Below are positions 26,891-39,216 of a stretch of DNA of 64,000 bases, one piece after another; position 1 is the first letter of the stretch; every line of letters begins with the position of its first letter. The stretch is from Pseudomonas sp. WN033. GTDB lineage: Bacteria; Pseudomonadota; Gammaproteobacteria; Pseudomonadales; Pseudomonadaceae. The stretch lies in contig NSKG01000003.1 in NCBI GenBank assembly GCA_002287035.1, positions 124,001 through 188,000 on the forward strand, in the 5' to 3' direction. The notes under the pieces are model-generated. The model was not told where the DNA came from, did not search any database, and worked only from the letters and a program-made list of their open reading frames with translations. The position numbers were made by a program, and so were the translations under genes.

Positions 26891-27417
26891 TTATGCGCAA
26901 GCGTTTGTTCAGTGCATTGCTGTTGACGCCATTGCTGCTCAGCGGTTGCGGTAAGGGCGAATTTTCCGATTTGCAAGCATTCATGGATGAGACCCGAGCC
27001 CGGCCGGCCGGCAGTATCGAGCCGTTGCCCAGGTTCAAGCCGTACGAAGCTTTCACCTACAGCGCATCTTCACTGCGTAGCCCGTTCCAGCCTCCGATCA
27101 GGATTGATCTGAGTCAGCGCGAGCGTGGGTCCCAGGGGGTCAAGCCGGATGAAAACCGGGTTCGCCAGTTCCTGGAAGGGTTCAATATCGAAGGCTTCGA
27201 GATGGTCGGCACGCTGAGCAATCAGGGGGGAATGCAGGCGCTGATTCGTGGCGCCGGCAGTGTGCACCGGGTCAGGATTGGCGACTACCTTGGGCGTAAC
27301 CATGGGCGAGTTGTCAGCATCGATGAAGGCCGTGTGGACGTGCTTGAAATAGTTCCGGACGGTGAAGGTGGTTGGTTGGAGCGGCCGCGTACCCTCAGCT
27401 TGGCTGGGCGCGGATAA
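26887..27417 (+). CDS. pilP: Type IV pilus lipoprotein PilP
   Basis: Lipoprotein of 176 residues with signal peptide and lipobox LLLSGC, an extended linker and a beta-domain (EGFEMVGTLSNQGGMQALI) that contacts the PilQ secretin, joining inner and outer membrane complexes. It overlaps pilO by 4 bases. The start may be the first or the third codon (both ATG). Confidence 0.94.
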   Translation: MIMRKRLFSALLLTPLLLSGCGKGEFSDLQAFMDETRARPAGSIEPLPRFKPYEAFTYSASSLRSPFQPPIRIDLSQRERGSQGVKPDENRVRQFLEGFNIEGFEMVGTLSNQGGMQALIRGAGSVHRVRIGDYLGRNHGRVVSIDEGRVDVLEIVPDGEGGWLERPRTLSLAGRG

Positions 27418-27440
27418 ATCAACCAGGGAGAGAGAACAAC

Positions 27441-29603
27441 ATGAACTGCCAACAGTCACGCGTGGATCGCAATACAATGCCTCTAACCAGGAAGTTTTCC
27501 CTCGCTGCAGTCCTAGCGCTGCTCAGTCCCCTGGCCTTGGCGGCCAACCTGCAGAACCTGGACGTTGCCGCATTGCCGGGTGACCGGGTCGAACTCAAAC
27601 TGTCATTTGACGAGCCGCTGAGCGATGCTCCGCGTGGCTACACCATCGACCAGCCGGCCCGGATCGCTCTGGATCTGCCTGGGGTAAAAAACCAGCTAGG
27701 GCAGCGCAGTCGGGAGCTCGGCCTGGGCAACGCTCGCAGCGTCAACGTGGTCGAGGCCAATGATCGCACCCGCCTGATCATCAACCTGACCAATCTGGTG
27801 CCGTACAACACCCGGATCGATGGCAATCACCTTTATGTTCTGGTCGGAGCGCAAACTGCGCCGGGCTACAGTGCTGCTCCGACTCCTGTCGCTTCGGCTC
27901 CGGCTGCCAGTCCCAGCTGGCGTGACGCAGGTCAGCCGGCGGTCAGTGCCCCGGCTGCCGGTGGTCGGGCGATCACCAGTCTGGACTTTCAGCGCGGTGA
28001 GCAGGGCGAAGGCAATGTGATTATCGATCTCTCCGATCCGTCGATTCGGGTCGACGTTCAGGAGCAGGGTGGACGGGTCCGTCTGAACTTCGCCGATACC
28101 CGCTTGCCCGATCAATTGCGGGTACGGCTGGATGTTAAGGATTTCGCCACGCCGGTGAGTTTCATCAATGCCAGCAGCACCAGCTCCGGGGCCAGTATCA
28201 GCATTGAGCCGAGTGGCTACTACGAGCACCTGACCTATCAGGCCGACAATCGCCTGATCGTCAGCTTCAAGCCCCTGACCCGGGCCGAAGCCGATCAGCG
28301 CCGCGCCGATGCCTTTACCTACACCGGTGAGAAACTGTCGCTGAATTTCCAGGATATCGAAGTGCGCTCGGTTCTGCAGTTGATTGCCGATTTCACCGAC
28401 CTCAATCTGGTGGCCAGTGACACCGTGCAGGGCAGCATTACCCTGCGCCTGCAGAATGTGCCCTGGGATCAGGCTCTGGATCTGGTACTCAAGACCAAGG
28501 GGCTGGATCAGCGCCGAATTGGCAACGTGCTGCTGGTCGCGCCGGCAGATGAAATCGCCGCCCGTGAGCGTCAGGAACTGGAGTCTCAGCGCCAGATCGC
28601 GGAACTGGCTCCGCTGCGCCGTGAGCTGATTCAGGTTAACTATGCCAAGGCGGCCGATATCGCCAAGCTGTTCGCCTCTGTTACGGCCAATGACGGTGGC
28701 CAGCAGCGCGGTTCGATCACTGTGGATGACCGTACCAACAGCATCATTGCGATGGAAACCCAGGACAAGTTGGACGAGTTGCGCCGTATCGTTACCCAAT
28801 TGGACATTCCGGTACGCCAGGTCATGATCGAGGCGCGGATTGTCGAGGCCAACGTCGGTTTCGACAAGGCGCTCGGGGTGCGCTGGGGCGGTAACGTCTG
28901 GAAGGGTGATCGTTTCACGGTGTTTGGTAAGGATGGCGAAAGTGGTGTGGATGATGACGAGGATGCTTCGACTGCTCGGTTCCAGGGGCGGCGAACGCTC
29001 CCCGTTAACAGTCCCTTTGTCGATCTGGGCGTGCTGAATTCTACCTCCGGTATCGGTATCGGCTTCCTGACCAATAATGCGATCCTTGATCTGCAATTGT
29101 CGGCGATGGAAAGTACCGGTAACGGAGAGGTCATTTCCCAGCCCAAGGTGGTAACCTCGGACAAGGAAACCGCCAAGATCCTCAAGGGTTCCGAGATTCC
29201 CTACCAGGAAGCCAGCTCCAGCGGTGCGACCACTACTGCTTTCGCTGAAGCCGTGCTGTCGCTGGAAGTGACTCCACAGATCACTCCGGACAATCAGGTG
29301 ATCATGGATGTGGTGGTTACCAAGGATGAGCCGGACTTCACCAATACCGTTAACGGTGTTCCGACCATCCGCAAGAACGAGGTCAATGCCAAGATCCTGG
29401 TGGCCGATGGCGAAACCATCGTGATCGGCGGAGTATTTGCCAGTGAGACCCAGCGTGGTCAGGAGAAGGTACCGTTCCTGGGCGATCTGCCTGTGTTGGG
29501 CAGAATGTTCCGTCGGGACATTTCGATCGACAACAAAACCGAACTGTTGATCTTCCTGACGCCGCGTATTATCAATAACGGGGCTATCTCACTTGCCAGG
29601 TAA
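27441..29603 (+). CDS. pilQ: Type IV pilus secretin PilQ
   Basis: Outer-membrane secretin of 720 residues through which type IV pili pass. Signal peptide (LAAVLALLSPLALAA), two AMIN domains (about 35-280) that bind peptidoglycan, N0/STN and N1 domains (about 300-480; LNFQDIEVRSVLQLIADFT), and the secretin core ending ELLIFLTPRII. The start at 27441 has the strong site AGGGAGAG; an internal ATG at 27477 is an alternative that also gives a signal peptide. Confidence 0.95.
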   Translation: MNCQQSRVDRNTMPLTRKFSLAAVLALLSPLALAANLQNLDVAALPGDRVELKLSFDEPLSDAPRGYTIDQPARIALDLPGVKNQLGQRSRELGLGNARSVNVVEANDRTRLIINLTNLVPYNTRIDGNHLYVLVGAQTAPGYSAAPTPVASAPAASPSWRDAGQPAVSAPAAGGRAITSLDFQRGEQGEGNVIIDLSDPSIRVDVQEQGGRVRLNFADTRLPDQLRVRLDVKDFATPVSFINASSTSSGASISIEPSGYYEHLTYQADNRLIVSFKPLTRAEADQRRADAFTYTGEKLSLNFQDIEVRSVLQLIADFTDLNLVASDTVQGSITLRLQNVPWDQALDLVLKTKGLDQRRIGNVLLVAPADEIAARERQELESQRQIAELAPLRRELIQVNYAKAADIAKLFASVTANDGGQQRGSITVDDRTNSIIAMETQDKLDELRRIVTQLDIPVRQVMIEARIVEANVGFDKALGVRWGGNVWKGDRFTVFGKDGESGVDDDEDASTARFQGRRTLPVNSPFVDLGVLNSTSGIGIGFLTNNAILDLQLSAMESTGNGEVISQPKVVTSDKETAKILKGSEIPYQEASSSGATTTAFAEAVLSLEVTPQITPDNQVIMDVVVTKDEPDFTNTVNGVPTIRKNEVNAKILVADGETIVIGGVFASETQRGQEKVPFLGDLPVLGRMFRRDISIDNKTELLIFLTPRIINNGAISLAR

Positions 29604-29608
29604 GTTAA

Positions 29609-30127
29609 TTGCGTAACGTGTTTCTGGTAGGCCCGATGGGAGCAGGGAAAAGCACCATCGGGCGTTTGCTTGCCAAAGAACTCAAATATCCCTTCAAGGA
29701 TTCCGACCGGGAAATCGAGGCGCGTACCGGGGCGGACATTCCCTGGATTTTCGACGTGGAAGGCGAAGAGGGCTTTCGTCAGCGTGAAGAAGCCATGATT
29801 GCCGAGCTGGTGTGCGAGCAGGGAATTGTCCTGGCTACCGGTGGCGGTGTGGTGATGCGCGAATCCAATCGCCGCGCTCTTGCCGAGCATGGTCTGGTGG
29901 TTTATTTGCGGACCAGTGTCGAACAACAGTTACAGCGTACTGCCAAAGATCGCCAGCGCCCGTTGTTGCAGACTGCCGACCCTGAGAAGGTGCTGCGCGA
30001 GCTAATGGCCAGGCGTGATCCGCTGTATCGCGAGATCGCCGGGCTAATCATCGATACCGATCAGCGTGGCCCTAAGGCCGTGGTCAATACTATCGTTGCC
30101 CGGTTGCTGGACGAGCAGGACGCGTGA
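29609..30127 (+). CDS. aroK: Shikimate kinase
   Basis: Cytosolic kinase of 172 residues that phosphorylates shikimate in aromatic amino-acid synthesis. P-loop GPMGAGKS at 8-15, shikimate-binding [14 protein letters not shown] and the lid motif RQRPLL are present. It starts at TTG 5 bases after the pilQ stop, with AGG in the pilQ stop region as ribosome site. It sits in the conserved pilQ-aroK-aroB order. Confidence 0.95.
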   Translation: MRNVFLVGPMGAGKSTIGRLLAKELKYPFKDSDREIEARTGADIPWIFDVEGEEGFRQREEAMIAELVCEQGIVLATGGGVVMRESNRRALAEHGLVVYLRTSVEQQLQRTAKDRQRPLLQTADPEKVLRELMARRDPLYREIAGLIIDTDQRGPKAVVNTIVARLLDEQDA

Positions 30128-30208
30128 GTTGGGCCGATCTGGTGCCTGGCTCGTGCGCTGGAACCGGGGACTGATGTATCCTTTCCGCAACTTTCCGGGA
30201 GAGGCTCC

Positions 30209-31288
30209 ATGCACCGATTGACAGTAGATCTCGCTGACCGCAGTTACCCCATCTCGATTGGTAAGGGCTTGCTCGACCAGCTCGAGCAGTTTGCTCCCTA
30301 TATCGCCGGGCGTCAGGTTTGCATCGTTACCGATGATACCGTTGCCCCACTGTATCTGGAGCGGTTGACCCGGACTCTGGACGGTTATCAGGTGTTGCCG
30401 GTGGTTCTGCCGACCGGCGAGGCTTACAAGCACTGGGCAACCTTGCAGCAGATTTTCGATGCCCTGCTGGAGGCCAGGCATGATCGGCGTACTACCCTGA
30501 TCGCTTTGGGCGGCGGGGTGATTGGTGATATGACCGGGTTTGCCGCGGCCTGCTATCAGCGCGGGGTCGACTTCATTCAGGTGCCGACCACGCTGTTGTC
30601 GCAGGTTGACTCTTCCGTGGGCGGCAAGACCGGCATCAACCACCCGGCTGGCAAGAACATGATCGGTGCCTTCTATCAGCCCAAGGCGGTAGTGATCGAT
30701 ACCGATAGCCTGTCCACTTTGCCACAGCGTGAGGTCAGTGCCGGTCTGGCGGAAATCATCAAATACGGCCTGATTCGCGACATTGAATTTCTAGCCTGGC
30801 TTGAGGTGCACATGACGGCACTGCGTGGGCTTGAGTCTGAGGCAATCACCCGGGCGATTGCCCGTTCCTGCGAGATCAAGGCTGAAGTGGTAGCTGCCGA
30901 TGAGCGCGAAGGAGGCTTGCGCGCGATTCTCAATCTGGGCCACACCTTCGGCCATGCGATTGAGGCGCATCAGGGCTATGGCCAGTGGTTGCATGGAGAG
31001 GCGGTGGGCGCCGGCATGGTCATGGCGCTTGAGCTTTCCCGGCGCCAGGGCTGGATTGATGCAGCAGACTTCCAGCGCGCAGTGACTTTGATTGCAGCTG
31101 CCGGCCTGCCGGTTCAGGCTCCCGCGCAAATGACGGCGGAGGATTTTAGCCGGCTGATGGCAGTCGACAAGAAAGTTCTGGACGGCCAGTTGCGCCTGGT
31201 GTTGCTGCAGCGCTTGGGCGAGGCGGTGATAACCGCCGATTATGACAAGGATGCGCTGCTGGCGACGCTGTCAGCCGGCGCGAAATGA
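30209..31288 (+). CDS. aroB: 3-dehydroquinate synthase
   Basis: NAD- and metal-dependent enzyme of 359 residues converting DAHP to 3-dehydroquinate. Seen are the NAD-binding [13 protein letters not shown], the [20 protein letters not shown] substrate segment, and metal ligands in the [18 protein letters not shown] and WLHGEAV motifs. GGGAGAGG precedes the ATG. Follows aroK by 81 bases with no terminator between them. Confidence 0.96.
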   Translation: MHRLTVDLADRSYPISIGKGLLDQLEQFAPYIAGRQVCIVTDDTVAPLYLERLTRTLDGYQVLPVVLPTGEAYKHWATLQQIFDALLEARHDRRTTLIALGGGVIGDMTGFAAACYQRGVDFIQVPTTLLSQVDSSVGGKTGINHPAGKNMIGAFYQPKAVVIDTDSLSTLPQREVSAGLAEIIKYGLIRDIEFLAWLEVHMTALRGLESEAITRAIARSCEIKAEVVAADEREGGLRAILNLGHTFGHAIEAHQGYGQWLHGEAVGAGMVMALELSRRQGWIDAADFQRAVTLIAAAGLPVQAPAQMTAEDFSRLMAVDKKVLDGQLRLVLLQRLGEAVITADYDKDALLATLSAGAK

Positions 31289-31305
31289 CGGAGACCGAGG
31301 CGCAC

Positions 31306-32751
31306 ATGTCAGCTCTGACGGGTGTTGAAAGTTATCTCGAGCATTATCAGCTCAGCCATGACCCCTTTGCCGCCCGCACGCCGGGCTTTAAATTTTTTAC
31401 CCCCAAGCGCAAGGAAGTGCTGGCTGAGTTGCACCACCTGGCTCGTTATGCCAGCAACCTGTTGGTCATCACTGGGCCGCAGGGTAGCGGCAAGACCTTG
31501 TTACGCCAGGCGCTGGTCGCCAGTTGCAACAAGGATACTGTGCAGTGCGTGGTGATGTCTGCGCGCGAGCTCTCGGGTGAGGCTCAGGTGCTGGCAAGCC
31601 TCTGCCAGGCCGCCGAGGCCGGATCGCAGGATATTCAGGCTTTGCTGGCCAGAGCCGAACAGTTGCATCAGGTCGGGATTCAGCTGTACCTGGTGGTCGA
31701 TGATGCCGAGAAGCTTGATCAGCAAGCATTGCAGTTGCTGGCCGACCTGAGCCAGGTTGCCGGCAAGGCGGCGCCGCGGGTGTTTCTGTTCGCTGAGCCG
31801 GCGTTCGAGGCAGCGCTGGCCCGACTGGATACCGATGGTGAGCCGGACTGGGTGCGCCGCATCGAGTTGCAGCCCTATGAGCTGGACGATACCCGGGATT
31901 ATCTGGCACAGCGTCTGGAGTCGGCCGGTCAGGGTATAGAGCTGCTTGATGATAGGCAGGTCCTCTGGATCCACGAACATAGTGGTGGCTGGCCTGGAGC
32001 GATCAATCAGGCTGGGCGCCAGGCAATGATGGCGGCGATGGGCGATGAGCTGGAGGTGCCGAGGGCTGCGCGCAAGGGGCCGGTGTTGCCGCTACGCTCA
32101 CTGGTGGCCCTGGTGTTGGTAGGTTTGGGCGTGATGTTCGCCTGGTTTATGGGTGATCGGCCGCAGGAGCCTTCCCGTACTGTATTGCAGCTACCTGATC
32201 CTGTTGTTGAGGTAGAGGCACGCCCGACCCCAACTCCGCCGCCAGCCCTGATCCCGTCGGTGGAAATCGATCCCGTGGCCGAGCCGTCTGCGCCGCCGTC
32301 CGCACCTGCGCCGGTAGTGGCTGAAGCAGAGGTGGCGCCAGTTGCTGAACCGGTTGCGGAGCCTGAGCCAATTGCAGAGCCGACCCCGGTGGTGCCCCCG
32401 CCAGTGGCCACCGCGCCTGCTCCTGCTCCGGTGCCGCCTTCCGAGGCTGCTGTTGGTGGCGCGCATACCGCCGCCTGGTATCGTCAGCGCCAGGGCAGTG
32501 AATATGTGCTGCAGTTGCTGGGTACGCGCTCGCGTCAGGCAGCGCTGGATTTCGTTGCGGCCCAGCGTGGTGTCAGTGATCTGGGCTACTTCGAGACGCG
32601 GCATGAAGGCCAGCCTTGGTTCGTGGTGACCCAGGGGGTCTATCCCGGGCGCCAGCAGGCGCAGCAGGCGGTCAATGGCTTGCCGGAGTCTGTGCGCCGA
32701 CAAAACCCCTGGCCCAGGAGTATTGCCAGCATCCAGCAATCGCTACAGTAA
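31306..32751 (+). CDS. DamX-like protein: AAA ATPase, membrane helix and SPOR domain
   Basis: Protein of 481 residues. The N-terminal ATPase domain (about 30-250) has Walker A GPQGSGKT and Walker B LYLVVDD; a membrane helix lies around 265-285, a Pro/Ala/Glu-rich periplasmic linker around 300-385, and a C-terminal SPOR domain (about 390-475) that should bind denuded glycan at the septum. The start at 31306 places the HYQLSHDPF motif at the distance expected for this family; a coupled ATG at 31285 overlaps aroB. Probable role in cell division, as for DamX. Confidence 0.82.
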   Translation: MSALTGVESYLEHYQLSHDPFAARTPGFKFFTPKRKEVLAELHHLARYASNLLVITGPQGSGKTLLRQALVASCNKDTVQCVVMSARELSGEAQVLASLCQAAEAGSQDIQALLARAEQLHQVGIQLYLVVDDAEKLDQQALQLLADLSQVAGKAAPRVFLFAEPAFEAALARLDTDGEPDWVRRIELQPYELDDTRDYLAQRLESAGQGIELLDDRQVLWIHEHSGGWPGAINQAGRQAMMAAMGDELEVPRAARKGPVLPLRSLVALVLVGLGVMFAWFMGDRPQEPSRTVLQLPDPVVEVEARPTPTPPPALIPSVEIDPVAEPSAPPSAPAPVVAEAEVAPVAEPVAEPEPIAEPTPVVPPPVATAPAPAPVPPSEAAVGGAHTAAWYRQRQGSEYVLQLLGTRSRQAALDFVAAQRGVSDLGYFETRHEGQPWFVVTQGVYPGRQQAQQAVNGLPESVRRQNPWPRSIASIQQSLQ

Positions 32752-32759
32752 TCGCTTCG

Positions 32760-32785
32760 GCCGGGGCCCTGTCACAGGCCCCGGC
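32760..32785 (+). terminator. Terminator-like hairpin after the damX-like gene
   Basis: GCCGGGGCC / GGCCCCGGC perfect 9-bp stem with an 8-base loop, immediately after the stop. A second overlapping stem TAGCCC / GGGCTA (32786-32805) follows. No long T tract. Confidence 0.6.
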
Positions 32786-32885
32786 TAGCCCTCTCGCGGG
32801 GGCTAAATGACGACCAGCCACCAAAAAAGCTTTCCTATTTACGACATTTGGATATGCTTTTGCGGCAGAAACTGCCGAAAAAAAA

Positions 32886-32914
32886 TTGTGGCGGTACCTG
32901 CCCCTGTGTAAAAT
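32886..32914 (+). promoter_or_regulatory. Candidate sigma-70 promoter of gltB
   Basis: TTGTGG, a 17-base spacer, and TAAAAT (5/6 to consensus). Transcription would start near 32921, giving a leader of about 85 bases before the gltB ATG. Confidence 0.5.
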
Positions 32915-32963
32915 GACTGCCCTTTTGTCCCGCGCCTGACCAGTTTTTAATCTGTTCTGGTTT

Positions 32964-32979
32964 TTTCAAGCGCTTGAAA
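32964..32979. promoter_or_regulatory. 16-bp perfect palindrome in the gltB leader
   Basis: TTTCAAGCGCTTGAAA reads the same on both strands. The central CG and AAGC half-sites resemble a LacI-family-type operator. It lies 26 bases before the gltB ATG and downstream of the candidate promoter, a roadblock position. The regulator is unknown. Confidence 0.5.
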
Positions 32980-33005
32980 TTAATAGATTTTCTGAGAGTG
33001 TGCCT

Positions 33006-36000
33006 ATGAAAGCAGGTTTGTATCAGCCTGATCAGTTCAAGGATAACTGTGGCTTTGGCCTGATAGCCCACATGGAAGGCCAGCCCAGTCATCACTTGCT
33101 GCAGACGGCCATCGAAGCCCTGACATGCATGACGCACCGCGGTGGCATCAATGCCGACGGCAAGACCGGTGACGGTTGTGGTCTGCTGATTCAGAAACCT
33201 GACCAGTTCCTGCGCGCTGTAGCCCAGGAGACACTGGGTGTGGCACTGCCCGAGCAGTATGCGGTGGGCATGATCTTCATGGGCGCGGATGATGCAAGTA
33301 CACAAGCCGCGCACCAGGCGTTTGAGGTCGCGTTGGCTGATCAGGGCCTCAGCCTGTTGGGCTGGCGCCCGGTGCCGGTGGACGAGAGCGTTCTTGGTCC
33401 GCTGGCGCTGAGCTGCATGCCGCGTATCGAGCAACTGTTTATTTCTGGCGAAGGTCTGGACGAACAGCAACTCGGCATCAAGTTGTTCTATGCCCGGCGC
33501 AAGGCTGAAATCGCCATGCAGGGCGATGACAACTTCTATGTCTGCAGCCTGTCGCACAAGGTCATTTCCTATAAAGGTCTGATGATGCCGGCGGATCTGG
33601 CCAGCTTCTTCCCCGACCTGGCCGATGCACGGATGGAAACTGCGATCAGCGTGTTCCATCAGCGCTTTTCGACCAACACTCTGCCGAAGTGGCCGCTGGC
33701 TCAGCCGTTCCGCCTGCTGGCGCACAATGGCGAGATCAACACCATCACCGCCAACCGCAACTGGGCCCACGCCCGGCGTAACAAGTTCTGCAACGAACTG
33801 CTGCCGGACCTGGATCAACTGGCGCCGCTGGTCAACGTTACCGGGTCTGACTCCTCCAGCATGGACAACATGCTGGAGTTGCTGATCACCGGCGGTATGG
33901 ACCTGTTCCGTGCCATTCGTATGGTAGTGCCGCCAGCCTGGCAGAACGTCGAGACCATGGACGCCGACTTGCGCGCGTTCTACGAATTCAACTCCATGCA
34001 TATGGAGGCCTGGGACGGCCCGGCCGGTATCGTATTGACCGAAGGTCGCTACGCCGTCTGTCTGCTCGACCGCAATGGCCTGCGCCCGGCACGTTACGTG
34101 GTGACCAAGAATGGCTACATCACTCTGGCTTCGGAAATCGGTGTCTGGGATTACCAGCCCGAGGACGTGATCAGCAAGGGCCGGGTTGGCCCGGGCCAGA
34201 TCCTGGCAGTCGATACCCAGACTGGCGAAGTGCTGCACACTGACGAGGTGGCCAACCGTCTGAAGTCGCGTCACCCATACCGCAAGTGGCTGAAGGAGAA
34301 TGCTCTGCGCATCCAGGCTACCTTGGATGACCGCGACCATGGTTCGGACTTCCTCGACGACGCGCGTCTGCAGCAATACATGAAGATGTTCCAGGTCACC
34401 TTCGAAGAACGTGATCAGGTCCTGCGTCCGCTTGGCGAGAATGGTCAGGAAGCAGTTGGTTCTATGGGTGACGACACGCCGATGGCGGTGTTGTCTGGCC
34501 GTGTACGTTCGGTCTACGACTACTTTCGCCAGCAGTTCGCTCAGGTTACCAACCCGGCGATCGACCCGCTGCGTGAATCCATTGTCATGTCGCTGGAGAC
34601 CTGCCTGGGTGCCGAGCGCAATGTGTTCGAAGAGACCGCCGATCACGCCAACCGGGCGATTCTCAGCTCGCCGGTGATCTCGCCGGCCAAGTGGCGCACT
34701 ATCCTTACCCTGCAGCGCCCCGGCTTCGCCCACCAGATCATTGCCCTGAACCGCCCTGAAGGTCAGTCGCTGGACGAGGCGGTACGCGCCATCGCCGCCG
34801 AGGCCGAAGCGGCTGTGCGTGAAGGCAAAACCCTGCTGGTGCTCAGCGACCGGGCCATTGAGCCGGGCAAGCTGCCGGTGCATGCGGCGCTGGCTGTCGG
34901 CGCGGTACACCACCACCTGGTCGACAAGGGCCTGCGCTGCGACGCCAACATCCTGGTTGAAACTGCCACTGCCCGTGACCCGCATCACTACGCCGTGTTG
35001 CTGGGCTTTGGCGCCACGGCGGTCTACCCCTACCTGGCCTATGAAGTGCTGGGTGACCTGATCCGTACCGGCGAAGTCATCGGCGACCTGTACGAGGTGT
35101 TCAAGAGCTATCGCAAGGGCATCTCCAAGGGTCTGATGAAGATTCTCTCGAAGATGGGGATCTCGACCATTGCCTCTTACCGCGGGGCGCAGTTGTTCGA
35201 GGCTGTGGGTCTGGCCGATGAAGTGGTCGACACCTGCTTCAAAGGAGTTGCCAGCCGCATCCAGGGTGCCCGCTTCTGCGATCTGCAGGACGAGCAGAGC
35301 CTGCTCGTCCGTGAAGCTTGGAATCCGCGTAAGCCGATTCAGCAGGGTGGCCTGCTCAAGTTCGTATTCGGTGGCGAATACCATGCCTACAACCCGGACG
35401 TCGTGCGTGCGTTGCAGGACGCCGTTCAGGGCGACAGCTATGACAAGTATCAGGAATATGCCGCGCTGGTTAACAGCCGCCCGGTAGCCGCGCTGCGCGA
35501 CCTGCTCAAGCTGCGCGACGATCAGCAGTCGATTGCGCTGGATGAGGTCGAGCCGTTGGAGTCGATCTTCAAGCGCTTCGACTCGGCCGGCATCTCGCTG
35601 GGTGCACTGTCGCCGGAGGCCCACGAGGCCATTGCCGAGGCGATGAACCGCCTGGGTGCGCGCTCCAACTCCGGTGAGGGCGGTGAAGATCCGGCCCGCT
35701 ATGGCACCGAGCGCACTTCGAAGATCAAGCAGATCGCGTCCGGCCGTTTTGGCGTCACCCCGGAATACCTGGTCAATGCTGAGGTGCTGCAGATCAAGGT
35801 CGCCCAGGGCGCCAAGCCCGGTGAGGGCGGCCAGCTGCCGGGTGGCAAGGTCAATGAACTGATCGCCCGCCTGCGTTACTCGGTGCCCGGCGTCACCCTG
35901 ATTTCGCCGCCGCCGCACCATGACATCTACTCAATCGAAGATCTGGCTCAGCTGATCTTCGATCTCAAGCAGGTCAACCCGCAGGCCCTGGTCTCGGTCA

Positions 36001-37454
36001 AGCTGGTCTCCGAGCCCGGTGTCGGCACTATCGCCGCCGGGGTCGCCAAGGCCTATGCCGACCTGATCACCATCTCCGGTTACGACGGTGGTACTGGCGC
36101 CTCGCCGCTGACCTCGATCCGCTATGCTGGCTCACCCTGGGAGCTGGGCCTGTCTGAAGCTCACCAGACCCTGCGCGGCAACGACCTGCGCGGCAAGGTC
36201 CGGGTACAGACCGACGGTGGTTTGAAAACTGGCCTGGACGTGATCAAGGCAGCGATTCTCGGCGCCGAGAGCTTCGGCTTCGGTACCGCTCCGATGATCG
36301 CCTTGGGCTGCAAGTACCTGCGCATTTGTCACCTGAACAACTGTGCGACCGGTGTTGCCACCCAGAACAAGCATCTGCGTGACAACCACTACATCGGTAC
36401 TGTGGAAATGGTGATGAACTTCTTCACCTATGTCGCCATGGAAACCCGTGAGTGGCTGGCCAAGTTGGGCGTACGTAGCCTGCAGGACCTGATCGGGCGT
36501 ACCGATCTGCTGGAAATCCTGCCCGGCAACACGGGCAAACAGCAGAATCTGGACCTGCGTCCGCTGCTCGGCAGCGATCTGGTGCCGGCCGACAAGCCGC
36601 AGTACTGCGAATCGCTGCGCAACCCGCCGTTCGACAAGGGCGAAACCGCCGAGAAGATGGTCGCCATGGCCCGCGCTGCTATCGACGGACGTACCGGTGG
36701 CGAGTACCAACTGACGCTGACCAACTGCGACCGTTCGATCGGCGCCCGGGTCTCCGGCGAGATTGCCAAGGTTCATGGCAACCAGGGTATGGTCAGCGCA
36801 CCTATCACCTTCCGCATGACCGGTACCGCTGGTCAGAGCTTCGGGGTGTGGAACGCCGGTGGTCTGCAGATGTATCTGGAAGGCGATGCCAACGACTACG
36901 TCGGCAAAGGGATGACCGGCGGCAAGCTGGTCATCGTCCCGCCCAAGGGTAGTCCGTTCCGCTCCGAGGAAACCTCGATCATCGGCAACACCTGTCTGTA
37001 CGGCGCGACCGGCGGCAAGCTGTTCGCCGCGGGTGTGGCTGGCGAACGTTTCGCCGTGCGCAACTCCGGCGCCCATGCGGTGATCGAAGGTGCCGGCGAC
37101 CACTGCTGTGAATACATGACTGGCGGTATGGTCTGTGTGCTTGGCAGTACCGGCTACAACTTCGGTGCCGGTATGACCGGTGGTTTCGCCTATGTGCTGG
37201 ATCGCGACAACAGCTTCTTCGACAAGCTCAACCACGAACTGGTCGAACTGCACCGGATCAGCAACGAAGCGATGGAGGCCTATCGCAGCCATCTGACTCA
37301 GGTGCTGACCGAGTATGTCGCCGAAACCGGCAGCGCCTGGGGCGCGGAAGTATTGGATAACCTGGATGACTACATTCGCCGGTTCTGGTTGGTCAAGCCC
37401 AAGGCAGCAAGCCTGCGTGCGCTGCTGACCAGCACTCGCGCCAATCCGCAATAA
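33006..37454 (+). CDS. gltB: Glutamate synthase (NADPH) large subunit
   Basis: Large subunit of 1482 residues that takes the amide of glutamine and makes glutamate from 2-oxoglutarate. A 14-residue propeptide precedes catalytic Cys15 (DNCGFG) of the Ntn glutaminase domain; then the central domain, the FMN-binding synthase domain (about 800-1200) with the 3Fe-4S cysteines Cys1102, Cys1108 and Cys1113, and a C-terminal GXGXG beta-helix. The ATG at 33006 is used because it gives the correct propeptide; GTG at 33000 adds two residues. A long open antisense frame is a codon-bias artefact. Confidence 0.97.
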   Translation: MKAGLYQPDQFKDNCGFGLIAHMEGQPSHHLLQTAIEALTCMTHRGGINADGKTGDGCGLLIQKPDQFLRAVAQETLGVALPEQYAVGMIFMGADDASTQAAHQAFEVALADQGLSLLGWRPVPVDESVLGPLALSCMPRIEQLFISGEGLDEQQLGIKLFYARRKAEIAMQGDDNFYVCSLSHKVISYKGLMMPADLASFFPDLADARMETAISVFHQRFSTNTLPKWPLAQPFRLLAHNGEINTITANRNWAHARRNKFCNELLPDLDQLAPLVNVTGSDSSSMDNMLELLITGGMDLFRAIRMVVPPAWQNVETMDADLRAFYEFNSMHMEAWDGPAGIVLTEGRYAVCLLDRNGLRPARYVVTKNGYITLASEIGVWDYQPEDVISKGRVGPGQILAVDTQTGEVLHTDEVANRLKSRHPYRKWLKENALRIQATLDDRDHGSDFLDDARLQQYMKMFQVTFEERDQVLRPLGENGQEAVGSMGDDTPMAVLSGRVRSVYDYFRQQFAQVTNPAIDPLRESIVMSLETCLGAERNVFEETADHANRAILSSPVISPAKWRTILTLQRPGFAHQIIALNRPEGQSLDEAVRAIAAEAEAAVREGKTLLVLSDRAIEPGKLPVHAALAVGAVHHHLVDKGLRCDANILVETATARDPHHYAVLLGFGATAVYPYLAYEVLGDLIRTGEVIGDLYEVFKSYRKGISKGLMKILSKMGISTIASYRGAQLFEAVGLADEVVDTCFKGVASRIQGARFCDLQDEQSLLVREAWNPRKPIQQGGLLKFVFGGEYHAYNPDVVRALQDAVQGDSYDKYQEYAALVNSRPVAALRDLLKLRDDQQSIALDEVEPLESIFKRFDSAGISLGALSPEAHEAIAEAMNRLGARSNSGEGGEDPARYGTERTSKIKQIASGRFGVTPEYLVNAEVLQIKVAQGAKPGEGGQLPGGKVNELIARLRYSVPGVTLISPPPHHDIYSIEDLAQLIFDLKQVNPQALVSVKLVSEPGVGTIAAGVAKAYADLITISGYDGGTGASPLTSIRYAGSPWELGLSEAHQTLRGNDLRGKVRVQTDGGLKTGLDVIKAAILGAESFGFGTAPMIALGCKYLRICHLNNCATGVATQNKHLRDNHYIGTVEMVMNFFTYVAMETREWLAKLGVRSLQDLIGRTDLLEILPGNTGKQQNLDLRPLLGSDLVPADKPQYCESLRNPPFDKGETAEKMVAMARAAIDGRTGGEYQLTLTNCDRSIGARVSGEIAKVHGNQGMVSAPITFRMTGTAGQSFGVWNAGGLQMYLEGDANDYVGKGMTGGKLVIVPPKGSPFRSEETSIIGNTCLYGATGGKLFAAGVAGERFAVRNSGAHAVIEGAGDHCCEYMTGGMVCVLGSTGYNFGAGMTGGFAYVLDRDNSFFDKLNHELVELHRISNEAMEAYRSHLTQVLTEYVAETGSAWGAEVLDNLDDYIRRFWLVKPKAASLRALLTSTRANPQ

Positions 37455-37468
37455 GACGAGCGTCCAGC

Positions 37469-37488
37469 GGCGGGCCTGCGGGCCCGCC
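37469..37488 (+). other. Intercistronic hairpin between gltB and gltD
   Basis: GGCGGGCC / GGCCCGCC, 8 bp with a 4-base loop, no T tract. It may stabilise the gltB 3' end or set the gltB:gltD ratio. Confidence 0.45.
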
Positions 37489-37503
37489 AGCCACCGTGAT
37501 TGA

Positions 37504-38964
<1,461 letters not shown>

Positions 38965-38984
38965 TCGCACTGCGATCCTGACAG

Positions 38985-39010
38985 AAGGGCGCCTTATGGC
39001 GCCCTTTTTT
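38985..39010 (+). terminator. Rho-independent terminator of gltBD
   Basis: AAGGGCGCC / GGCGCCCTT stem with loop TTAT, running directly into TTTTTT. Standard intrinsic terminator 20 bases after gltD. Confidence 0.9.
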
Positions 39011-39031
39011 GTTTGGGTGAGAGTTGTGCCG

Positions 39032-39143
39032 GGTGGTGGCGGTGCTTGGCCTGGTCGGGACGCGCTACAAGCCGTCCATGGGGCTCGACGGCGCACATCC
39101 CTGTGCGCCGACGGTCCCGACCAGGCCAAGCCCCGCCGCCACC
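39032..39143. repeat. Structured repeat, copy A (112 nt)
   Basis: Outer arms 39032-39061 and 39114-39143 pair over 30 positions with two imperfections, one of them a G-T pair. Inside lie a 26-nt core (39063-39088) beginning CGCTACAAGCC and ending CCATGGGGCTCGA, then a 9-bp hairpin CGGCGCACA / TGTGCGCCG with loop TCCC, then ACG. The core itself can pair AGCC with GGCT, so the whole can form a three-way junction. Copy B lies 73 bases away in inverted orientation. Confidence 0.85.
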
Positions 39144-39216
39144 GCGAACTTCTCAGTTGTCTGCACGAAAACCCGCTTTTGTTCTGGTTTTTCCCGCAGC
39201 AGGCAAGGAATTGGCA

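Noticed and set aside
32863..32886. CGGCAG-AAA-CTGCCG followed by eight A residues upstream of gltB
   Set aside because: It looks like a terminator in reverse: the homopolymer is A on the transcribed plus strand, and on the minus strand the T run precedes the hairpin. No gene there needs it.
32835..35921. Open frame of over 1000 codons antisense to gltB
   Set aside because: It mirrors the strongly conserved GltB frame; the product is low-complexity and His/Gln/Arg-rich with no recognisable domain, as expected from GC-biased codons read on the opposite strand.
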